Source: Candidatus Daviesbacteria bacterium
GTDB lineage: Bacteria > Patescibacteria > Microgenomatia > Daviesbacterales > UBA10151
NCBI GenBank assembly: GCA_016187025.1
Contig: JACPKM010000004.1
Coordinates: forward strand, 186,001 to 250,000
DNA length: 64,000 nt
Direction: 5' to 3'
This document shows positions 53,666-60,685 of the stretch, piece by piece. Position numbers and translations under genes: made by a program. The notes below the pieces were generated by a model, which was not told the origin of the DNA, ran no database searches, and was given only the letters and a program-made list of their open reading frames with translations. Position 1 is the stretch's first letter. The number at the start of each line of letters is the position of its first letter.

Positions 53666-55444
53666 ATGTTTTTTAAACCTAGAAACGAGTCCGGTCAGCT
53701 TTTTGCAGCGGTTTTGATAATAACTGCTTTTGTTTTGTTTATTACCCTGATAATAATAACTGGCTCTCAGCTTTACTTCCAAAATAGCAGCTATTCAATT
53801 GAGTCAGAAAAAGCTGTAGCTTTAGCTGAGGCAGGAGTTGATAAAGCTATAGCATCTTTGAATATTACAGGAGGAGCCTACAACGGAGATGAGGAGGTTA
53901 ATCTGGGGGAAGGTTCTTTTTCTGTTAATGTTGTTTCCCAGGATGCTGCGACAAAGTTGATTGAGGCAATTGGATATGTGCCCGGTAAACAAAAACCTAA
54001 AATAAAAAGAAAGGTTAAAATCAAACTTACAAAAGGGACTGGTATATCATTTATTTACGGTATTCAAGTGGGTGAAGGGGGGATGGATTTAGGAAACGAT
54101 AATGTAGTAGCCGGGTCTGTATATTCCAATGGTAGTATTACTGCCAAAAATAATAATCAGGTTTCAGGTGATATTTGGGTTGCTAGTGCTCCTCAAGCCA
54201 CACCAGACCAAACACAAGACTGTGTAGGGGTGAATTGCCAAGACTTCTTATTTGGAAAAAATATCGGAGGTGAGGTCATTTTAGATTTAGCCCAAAGTTT
54301 TACCCTTTCTCAATCTAATAATCTAAATAGAGTTAAAGTCAAAATGAAAAAAACCGGTAATCCCTCTGATGTGACAGTAAGAATAATGGCAGATAAAAAC
54401 AACAAGCCAGATAAAAATACCGTACTTGCAACCGGAAACTTAAATAGTAATCTGGTAACTTCTGAATATGGTTGGGTAGAAGTAGCTTTTGATAAAACAC
54501 CTGCTCTTTTGGCCGGTACAACATACTGGTTAATGGTTGATACCTCTTTAGATAGCAGTAATTACTGGTCATGGCAAAACGATTTGGCCAGAAGTTATGG
54601 TATGGGAACAGCTTATTGGTCTGATGATTGGCAGAAGGGAAATCCAGTTTGGAGTGAGATATCAGGAGATTTGAGTTTTGAAATCATTATGGGTGGATCT
54701 CCTAATGTAGTCGATTCTGAACAAGTTTTTAGTGTAGGCGGAGATGTCCACGCCAATACTATCAAAAATCTAACAATTCAAGGAAGTGCCTACTATAAAA
54801 CTATTATTACCTCTATGGCTTCCAGTTATTTCCCTGATTCCGAGGATCCCTCTCCTAAAACATTTCCTATCTCAGATGCGAATGTTGAAAGTTGGAAAGC
54901 TGAGGCAGAGACAAACGGTACAGTAACAGGAGATATTGACAGTTGTGTTTCTGCCTTGGAATCAAAAAAAATTGTCGGTAATGTAATCTTTAATAGTAAT
55001 TGCTCGGTAACTATTAAAAGTCCAATTTGGATTACAGGAAATCTAACCTTAAATACCAATAATTCTCTCGTTTTATCAAGTGAATACGGCACTACCTCAG
55101 GTATTATTATTGTTGATGGGGCTATTGAATTGGGAAGCAATAATAGACTAGAGGGAACTGGTCAAGGCAGTAGTTTATTAATGACTCTTTCAAGTTATGA
55201 TTCGAGGACCAATGGTATTTCAGCTATCAAGTTAACCAATATTGGAAACAGCGGAGTGTTTTATGCCAGTAAGGGTATTATCGAACCTGGAAATAAGAAC
55301 AAGTTCAAGGAGCTTACTGCTTGGAAAATAAAGCTTCTCAATAACAGCGAGATAAATTATGAAACTGGTTTGTCCAGCACATTGTTTTCTTCAGGGCCTT
55401 CCGGTTCTTTTTCTCTGGTTAAGGGATCATACCAAGTTAAATAA
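53666..55444 (+). CDS. Large PilX-like pilus protein with beta-solenoid-like region
   Basis: 592 residues. N-terminus FFKPRNESGQ-LFAAVLIITAFVLFITLI then KAVALAEAGVDKAI (AEAG motif as in PilX). After about residue 120 there is a beta-rich region with repeated short strands (GSVYSNGSITAKNNNQVSGD; GNVIFNSN; GNLTLNTNNSLVL) resembling a polymer-forming beta-solenoid, and around 200-330 a jelly-roll-like module (AGTTYWLMVDTS). This is a plausible pilus-tip adhesin. It shares its solenoid style with the PA14 protein. Confidence 0.7.
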   Translation: MFFKPRNESGQLFAAVLIITAFVLFITLIIITGSQLYFQNSSYSIESEKAVALAEAGVDKAIASLNITGGAYNGDEEVNLGEGSFSVNVVSQDAATKLIEAIGYVPGKQKPKIKRKVKIKLTKGTGISFIYGIQVGEGGMDLGNDNVVAGSVYSNGSITAKNNNQVSGDIWVASAPQATPDQTQDCVGVNCQDFLFGKNIGGEVILDLAQSFTLSQSNNLNRVKVKMKKTGNPSDVTVRIMADKNNKPDKNTVLATGNLNSNLVTSEYGWVEVAFDKTPALLAGTTYWLMVDTSLDSSNYWSWQNDLARSYGMGTAYWSDDWQKGNPVWSEISGDLSFEIIMGGSPNVVDSEQVFSVGGDVHANTIKNLTIQGSAYYKTIITSMASSYFPDSEDPSPKTFPISDANVESWKAEAETNGTVTGDIDSCVSALESKKIVGNVIFNSNCSVTIKSPIWITGNLTLNTNNSLVLSSEYGTTSGIIIVDGAIELGSNNRLEGTGQGSSLLMTLSSYDSRTNGISAIKLTNIGNSGVFYASKGIIEPGNKNKFKELTAWKIKLLNNSEINYETGLSSTLFSSGPSGSFSLVKGSYQVK

Positions 55445-55447
55445 TGT

Positions 55448-55475
55448 ACAATTTACAATAAACAATTTACAATAA
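55448..55475. repeat. 14 bp tandem duplication upstream of pilM
   Basis: Two perfect copies of ACAATTTACAATAA lie between the last pilin-type gene and the pilM ATG at 55480. Possibly a recent slippage event. Confidence 0.85.
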
Positions 55476-55479
55476 AGTT

Positions 55480-56517
55480 ATGGCAAAAACTAGTATAGGT
55501 TTAGATATAGGTTCCTCAATAATAAGGGTTGTTGAACTTGAAAAAGATAAGGAGAGAGTTAAACTAAGATCTTTGGCCAGTATCGCTTCCCCTCAACCAG
55601 GTATGAATGGAGAGGGTGATGTTGAGTTGGAAGCAGTCGCAAGTACCATTAAAAGTCTTCTTACGGCTGCCAAAATTGAGGGTAAAGATGTTGTTGTTGC
55701 ACTGCCTGAGTCCAAAGTGTTCACCCGGGTAATTGATGACTTACCCTATTTAACAGATAAAGAACTTTCCTCCTCTATCACCTATGCTGCTGAAGAGTTT
55801 ATTCCTCTGCCCCTGACAGATGTGAACCTAAATTGGCAGATACTTTATAGATCAAACCCTAAAGATAAAAATCCGCGTACTGTGGTATTTTTAATTGCTT
55901 CACCAAAAACCTTAATTAACAAATATGTTAAGGTTTTAACTTATGCAGGAGTTAGGCCTAAAGCCTTAGAAACAGAAACCATGGGAGCGACCAGGTCTTT
56001 GGTTGGCCCTAATCCTTTTGCTCCTACAACCATAATAATTCAGATAGGTAGTTCAACAACGGATTTAACAATTGTATCCAAAGGGTTAATTTGGTTAACA
56101 AGGTCACTGTCTACCGGAGGTTTAGCTCTAACAAGAGCTATAGCCCAGCATTTTAACTTTGAGATGAGTCAGGCTGAGGAGTATAAAAAAGTGTATGGGA
56201 TGTTGGAAGATCAGTTGGATGGCAAGGTATACGAGGTCTTAAAACCTCTAATTGATATTATTGCCCAGGAGAGTAAAAGAGTAATCCAGGCTTTTGCAGA
56301 AAAATACCCCACCAGCCAAATAAAAAGAGTTGTTTTGAGCGGAGGTGGAGCGAAAATGCCTGGAATTGTTATTTACTTTGCCTCACTCTTAGGGTTGGAA
56401 GTCCAGGAAGCTGATCCCTGGTATACAATCATAAAGGACCAAACTCTTGCTACCAAGCTTTCCCAGGATGCTCCAGCTTATTCAGTCGCGGTTGGCTTGG
56501 CGTTAAGAGAGGAGTGA
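55480..56517 (+). CDS. pilM: Type IV pilus assembly protein PilM
   Basis: 345-residue actin-like (FtsA-like) cytoplasmic ATPase that couples to PilN. The N-terminal phosphate-1 motif GLDIGSSIIRVVEL, the GSSTTDLTIV phosphate-2 motif and the adenosine motif VLSGGGAKMPG are seen. Second half of the classical pilM-pilN-pilO cluster. Confidence 0.95.
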   Translation: MAKTSIGLDIGSSIIRVVELEKDKERVKLRSLASIASPQPGMNGEGDVELEAVASTIKSLLTAAKIEGKDVVVALPESKVFTRVIDDLPYLTDKELSSSITYAAEEFIPLPLTDVNLNWQILYRSNPKDKNPRTVVFLIASPKTLINKYVKVLTYAGVRPKALETETMGATRSLVGPNPFAPTTIIIQIGSSTTDLTIVSKGLIWLTRSLSTGGLALTRAIAQHFNFEMSQAEEYKKVYGMLEDQLDGKVYEVLKPLIDIIAQESKRVIQAFAEKYPTSQIKRVVLSGGGAKMPGIVIYFASLLGLEVQEADPWYTIIKDQTLATKLSQDAPAYSVAVGLALREE

Positions 56518-56521
56518 AATT

Positions 56522-57073
56522 ATGCAAAAATTTGCCATATCTATAAACTTGCTTCCTGAAGAATTTATCAAACAGCAGATAAAAACGAAGAAATTTTACC
56601 AGATTCAGCTAATTGGAACGGTCGTCCTGCTGACCTTCATATTTTTATCCTCTTTCACTACGGCTTTAACTATTTTGCAAAACCAAAAACTAAAGCGGGT
56701 TCAAACAGAGGTATCTGCTGCCCAAACAACAGTTACCAGTTTTGGCAAGACAGAACTGGATCTATTACTACTAAAGAACCGTTTACAAGTTGTTAACCAG
56801 CTCATAGAGGTTCCTTCAAAGCAGAGGGAGATTTATGAAAAATTATATAAATCCTTACCTCCTTCTATTGTAGTAAGCTCATTTAGTGTTGATAGTACGG
56901 GTAACGTATTAACATCACTTGTCAGTACCGATATTAAGATTTTAGATGATTTTATAAATAAACTTACAAGCGAAAATGAGCAATATAAATTTGTCAAAGA
57001 AGTAAAAATTGAGACTCTAAACAGAGGAAGAGACGGAGCTTTTAGATCTACCATAAGAATCAATAACCAATAA
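56522..57073 (+). CDS. pilN: Type IV pilus assembly protein PilN
   Basis: 183 residues. The N-terminal cytoplasmic segment INLLPEEF matches the PilM-binding motif INLLP. One transmembrane helix (about 28-52), then a coiled coil and a ferredoxin-like periplasmic/extracytoplasmic domain. It follows pilM by 4 bp. Confidence 0.93.
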   Translation: MQKFAISINLLPEEFIKQQIKTKKFYQIQLIGTVVLLTFIFLSSFTTALTILQNQKLKRVQTEVSAAQTTVTSFGKTELDLLLLKNRLQVVNQLIEVPSKQREIYEKLYKSLPPSIVVSSFSVDSTGNVLTSLVSTDIKILDDFINKLTSENEQYKFVKEVKIETLNRGRDGAFRSTIRINNQ

Positions 57074-57076
57074 TGT

Positions 57077-57772
57077 ATGCAACAGAAATCTCTCTTAGCT
57101 TTATACACAAAATATAAATTATATATTTACCCGGTACTTATAGTTTTGGCTTGCCTGATACTAACTTTTACAGTCATTCTTTCGCAGGTGACAAAGTTTT
57201 TAACAAATAGTAAAACCGAATCAGAACTGGTAAATAAGTTAAAAAATATGGAAGTGAAAGCAGATGAACTTGAACAGCTGAGTAATAGAGACTTGTCTAA
57301 AGATGTTAATGTGGCTTTGTTTGCTTACCCAAGTGAAAAAGATTACGGGCAAGTTATTGGCCTGGTGCAGAGAATTACGGCACAATCAGGATTTAATATT
57401 AGTAATTTTCAGTTTAATGATATTTCTGAAGCAGCACAATTTGGATCAGCCTATGGAATTAAGTTAGAGGTTTTAGGAGCCAAAGACAGGCTTAGCGAGC
57501 TGATTGAAAAGCTGGAGGCTCCGCCAAGATTACTCAAGGTAAGAACTTTAGGTATAAACTCGGGAGCAGATAATACTATAGTTACAGCTGTAATCTCTTT
57601 GCATGCTTATTACTCTGACTTATCGAAAAATGCGAAAGTCCTTCCTGATCAGCCGCTATCTAAGCTTTCTGATACAGATGAGGGTGTTTTGCGTGAACTG
57701 TCGAGATATGATGTTTTGAGTGGGTCTTCCAATTTATATAAACCTCATGGTAAAGTAAACCCATTTGAGTAA
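57077..57772 (+). CDS. pilO: Type IV pilus assembly protein PilO
   Basis: 231 residues with one transmembrane helix (about 16-40), a coiled coil (about 45-75) and a C-terminal alpha/beta domain (about 90-190). It pairs with PilN. No pilP or pilQ gene follows, which fits a cell envelope without an outer-membrane secretin. Convergent with trmD, 3 bp apart. Confidence 0.9.
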   Translation: MQQKSLLALYTKYKLYIYPVLIVLACLILTFTVILSQVTKFLTNSKTESELVNKLKNMEVKADELEQLSNRDLSKDVNVALFAYPSEKDYGQVIGLVQRITAQSGFNISNFQFNDISEAAQFGSAYGIKLEVLGAKDRLSELIEKLEAPPRLLKVRTLGINSGADNTIVTAVISLHAYYSDLSKNAKVLPDQPLSKLSDTDEGVLRELSRYDVLSGSSNLYKPHGKVNPFE

Positions 57773-57775
57773 AGT

Positions 57776-58465
57776 TTAAGTTTTTTGCACTAAATCAGGG
57801 CGTACTTTTTCCGTTTTTTCAATAGATTTTTTACCTCTCCACTCTTTTATCAGTTTATGATCACCTGAGAGTAAAATAGAGGGAACTGCTAAACCTTCAA
57901 AGTTTTCCGGCCGGGTATATTGTGGATGCTCCAACGTGTTGTCAGTGAAAGATTCATTGATTGTTGCTTCCTCTTTTTCTAAAACACCGGGTATAAGTCT
58001 TGTGACTGAATCAACTATTACAAGAGCAGGAATCTCCCCTCCGGTTAAAACATAATCACCAATGGTAATTTCCTCATCAACGTAGTTATCAATAAACCTT
58101 TGGTCAACTCCCTCATAGTGACCACAAACTATGATGAGATGATCTAACTCTGAAAATTCTTTAGCTTTAGATTGTTTATACGGAATGCCGGAAGCAGACA
58201 TTAAAACAGTTTTTAGTTCGTAGTTTTTAGTTCGTAGTTTGAGAAGCGGTTTTACAGCTTTAGCTAAGATGTCTGCACGGAAAACCATACCTGCTCCCCC
58301 ACCATATGGCCGGTCATCAACTACCTTATGCTTACCTTCACCAAAATCCCGCAAATTAACAAGATCAAAAACTACTTTGCCTTTTTGCTGAGCTCTTTTG
58401 AGAATACTGCTGTTTAAGAATGGTTCAATGCTTTCTGGAAAAAGGGTGATTATGGAAATCTTCAT
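57776..58465 (-). CDS. trmD: tRNA (guanine-N1-)-methyltransferase TrmD
   Basis: Methylates G37 of tRNAs. The trefoil-knot SPOUT motifs are visible: RPYGGGAGMVFRADIL, VCGHYEGVDQRF and IGDYVLTGGEIPALV. 229 residues, near normal. Between the PFFLKL-equivalent region and the SASG motif there is an extra LRTKNYELKT-like stretch coded by two perfect 14 bp copies (58211-58238), which looks like an in-frame insertion. Confidence 0.95.
   Translation of the reverse strand: MKISIITLFPESIEPFLNSSILKRAQQKGKVVFDLVNLRDFGEGKHKVVDDRPYGGGAGMVFRADILAKAVKPLLKLRTKNYELKTVLMSASGIPYKQSKAKEFSELDHLIIVCGHYEGVDQRFIDNYVDEEITIGDYVLTGGEIPALVIVDSVTRLIPGVLEKEEATINESFTDNTLEHPQYTRPENFEGLAVPSILLSGDHKLIKEWRGKKSIEKTEKVRPDLVQKT
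58211..58238. repeat. 14 bp tandem duplication inside trmD
   Basis: Two perfect copies of TTTTAGTTCGTAGT. The unit is not a multiple of three, so the two copies are read in different frames. The repeat encodes part of the LRTKNYELKT insertion in TrmD. Confidence 0.8.
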
Positions 58466-58498
58466 GTTAAGTAACTCGTAACTTGTGACAAGTAAATT

Positions 58499-58771
58499 CT
58501 AACTTGTTACTTGTGCCTTGTCACCTGTTACCCCAGTAGCTGGTTCAACAAGTTGCAGATTAACCCTGACATTTTCTGCAATAGCCCGGACTGTTAGGAG
58601 TTTTCTTATTGCTTTAATAGTTTGTCCTTTTTTGCCAATAATAATTCCCATATCTTCCGGAGCAACAGTCAAGGTCAAATTAACATCTCCTTCATCGGTT
58701 TGCTCACCAATTTCGACTGCGTCTGGCTTTGTCACGAGGCTTGTAACGATGTAGCTTAAAAGATCTTTCAT
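58499..58771 (-). CDS. khpA: KH-domain RNA-binding protein KhpA
   Basis: 90 residues, one type II KH domain with the GxxG loop in GIIIGKKGQTIKAIR (about 42-56). Such proteins partner with KhpB and bind mRNAs and sRNAs; the neighbourhood rpsP-khpA-trmD is the typical bacterial context. The last dozen residues (TGVTGDKAQVTS) come from a repeat-like GTAACAGGTGACAAG stretch and are probably a non-conserved tail. Overlaps rpsP by 4 bp. Confidence 0.9.
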   Translation of the reverse strand: MKDLLSYIVTSLVTKPDAVEIGEQTDEGDVNLTLTVAPEDMGIIIGKKGQTIKAIRKLLTVRAIAENVRVNLQLVEPATGVTGDKAQVTS

Positions 58772-59115
58772 TCCGTAACTTCCTTTTTCTCAGATTCAAC
58801 AGCAATTTCTGGTTGTGGTTGAGGAGTTGCCTGGGATTCTACTGGAGCGCTTTTTGCTTTTTTAGGTTTTCCCGGTGCTCTTTGAGGAGCTTTGCCAATG
58901 ATTCTTAAAAACCCAACTGATAGTTGAGCGCCATTTTTTACCCAGTGGTCGATTCTGTCTTGATTTAGTTTAACCTCTTTTGGTTGGGTCAGGGGGTTAT
59001 AAGTGCCGAGAGATTCGATATAACCACCGGTTCTTTTAGAACGTTCATCAACCGCCACCACGCGGTAAAATGGCCTTTTTCTTGAACCTATTCTCATCAG
59101 TCTTACTTTAAGCAT
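58768..59115 (-). CDS. rpsP: 30S ribosomal protein S16
   Basis: About 115 residues. MLKVRLMRIGSRKRPFYRVV is the canonical S16 start (residues 1-20), so I place the start at 59115 rather than at the upstream in-frame ATG (59151). The C-terminal extension (about 75-115) is Pro/Lys/Glu-rich, a common variable tail. In a rpsP-khpA-trmD arrangement. Confidence 0.94.
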   Translation of the reverse strand: MLKVRLMRIGSRKRPFYRVVAVDERSKRTGGYIESLGTYNPLTQPKEVKLNQDRIDHWVKNGAQLSVGFLRIIGKAPQRAPGKPKKAKSAPVESQATPQPQPEIAVESEKKEVTE

Positions 59116-59163
59116 GGAATGAATTTTAACAATTACTGCACCAAATGGCAATCCCTGATTAAT

Positions 59164-59859
59164 TTATGGGGTGGTGAGGACTTTTAAGGCATTTGCTGCT
59201 GCGTTTTCTTCAGCTTCCTGTTTATTGCTGCCTTTACCTTTGCTGATGTTTTTGCCTGATATAAATACCCCGACTGTAAACTCTTTTGCATGGTCCGGGC
59301 CCTCAGTTGTTATGACCCGGTATTGAGGAGATTCCTTAAGTTTCTCCTGAACAACTTCTTGGAGTTGGCTTTTGGCATCTTTTGGAGGCCCAAAATGAAT
59401 CTCTTTTTCAAACAGCGGAAGAAGGGTTTTTTCTATAAAGCTTTTGGCTGCCTCTAAACCTTTATCAATAAAAATGGTACCGATTAATGCTTCATAGGTG
59501 TTGGCAAGAAGTTGTGGGTTTTCCCTTCCACCTGAGGCATCCTCCCCTTTGGACAAAAACAAATACTCACCCAAACCAAGCTGCTGGGCTGCCTTTGCCA
59601 AAGAAGGTGTTTTTACAATATATGACCTAAGGTTTGTTAAATCCCCTTCTGTATCGTCTGGTCTTTTGACATACAAAATATTTGAAATCACAAAGGACAA
59701 GATAGTGTCACCTAAAAACTCCAATCTCTCATTTGACTGGATTTTTATTTTGGTCTCATTTAAGTAAGACCTGTGTATAAATGCTTGTTTTAGGAGATTT
59801 GAATCATCAAACTTGAGACCCAAACTTACCAAAAGTTTGTTAAACTTACCTTCACCCAT
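59164..59859 (-). CDS. rnc: Ribonuclease III
   Basis: 231 residues. RNase III signature NERLEFLGDTIL with the catalytic Glu/Asp, a later NTYEALIGTIFID with a second acidic cluster, and a C-terminal double-stranded RNA-binding domain (about 155-230, KGKGSNKQEAEENAAANAL). Processes rRNA and dsRNA. Clustered downstream of an ACP-like gene, as in many bacteria. Confidence 0.95.
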   Translation of the reverse strand: MGEGKFNKLLVSLGLKFDDSNLLKQAFIHRSYLNETKIKIQSNERLEFLGDTILSFVISNILYVKRPDDTEGDLTNLRSYIVKTPSLAKAAQQLGLGEYLFLSKGEDASGGRENPQLLANTYEALIGTIFIDKGLEAAKSFIEKTLLPLFEKEIHFGPPKDAKSQLQEVVQEKLKESPQYRVITTEGPDHAKEFTVGVFISGKNISKGKGSNKQEAEENAAANALKVLTTP

Positions 59860-59863
59860 AAAC

Positions 59864-60100
59864 TTATTCTAAAGAGTTATCTTCTACAAGCACCAAAAGA
59901 TCTTCTAACTTCTGCAAGTTTTCAACATCTTCAGGCTCAAAAGTGATGTTGTATTTTTGAGATAACTCATGCAAAAGATCATTTAACTCAATTGGTCCTA
60001 ACCCGAGATCTTCTCTTAACAGACTTTGTTTATCAAGATCTTCGGCAGATAACCCTAAATGTTCTGCTATTGTTTCCAAGATTTCTCTATTTGTTGGCAT
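59864..60100 (-). CDS. acpP: Acyl-carrier-protein-like protein lacking the phosphopantetheine Ser
   Basis: 78 residues with the ACP length and helix layout (ETIAEHLGLSAEDL ... LREDLGLGPIELNDLL ... EDVENLQKLEDLL). The universal DSL motif that carries 4'-phosphopantetheine is replaced by GPI (residues 35-37), so the attachment Ser is a Pro. It cannot act as a classical ACP. It retains the classical acp-rnc gene order, so it is probably a degenerate or repurposed ACP. Confidence 0.72.
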   Translation of the reverse strand: MPTNREILETIAEHLGLSAEDLDKQSLLREDLGLGPIELNDLLHELSQKYNITFEPEDVENLQKLEDLLVLVEDNSLE

Positions 60101-60116
60101 ATAGACACCTCCTTAA

Positions 60117-60479
60117 TTATATGATTTTTTCTGATTCTATTAACTTTCCCAAGACTCCATTAATAAAACCCGGGCTTGACTGGGCTCCAAACTCTTTGGC
60201 CAATTCAATTGCTTCATCTACGACCACTTTTGGTGGTGTGCCCTTCTTAATTATTAACTCAAAAATTGCTAAACGCAAGATAGCTAAATCAACCCGGTTG
60301 ATTTGTTCTACAGGCCTATCTGGAGCCGATTGGGCTATAAGTTTATCAATCTTTTTTAAATTGTCAACTATAGGTTTAGATTTGCTAGACACAGTATTTA
60401 CGTTGCTAAAATTCCAGGAAAAAAGCTCTTGCATCAGCCGGATACGTTTGATGTGTCTTGGGTCTGATTTGGTTTTCAT
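60117..60479 (-). CDS. nusB: Transcription antitermination factor NusB
   Basis: 120 residues. All-helical NusB fold with RVDLAILRLAIFELI (boxA-binding surface region) and VVDEAIELAKEFGAQSSPGFINGVLGKL at the C-terminus, the family signature. Shares one base with the rpmF stop. Confidence 0.9.
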   Translation of the reverse strand: MKTKSDPRHIKRIRLMQELFSWNFSNVNTVSSKSKPIVDNLKKIDKLIAQSAPDRPVEQINRVDLAILRLAIFELIIKKGTPPKVVVDEAIELAKEFGAQSSPGFINGVLGKLIESEKII

Positions 60480-60676
60480 TAAACCTTTGTTACTTTGACG
60501 GCTCCAGAGGAAACTTGTTTGTCACCATAAAAACCACACTCTTTACAAACAATGTGTGGAAGAGTTGGCTTGCCGCAATTCTTGCATACAACCAAACTTG
60601 CTTGCTTTAACATTATTGAAGCACGTCTTGTTCTTTTCCGTGCTTTAGAGTGTCTACGCTTCGGTTCCTGAGACAT
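60479..60676 (-). CDS. rpmF: 50S ribosomal protein L32
   Basis: 65 residues. Basic N-terminus RRHSKARKRTRRA, then zinc-finger pattern CKNC ... CKEC. Normal length. Overlaps nusB by 1 bp and follows recG by 9 bp. Confidence 0.92.
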   Translation of the reverse strand: MSQEPKRRHSKARKRTRRASIMLKQASLVVCKNCGKPTLPHIVCKECGFYGDKQVSSGAVKVTKV

Positions 60677-60685
60677 AAAAATTTA

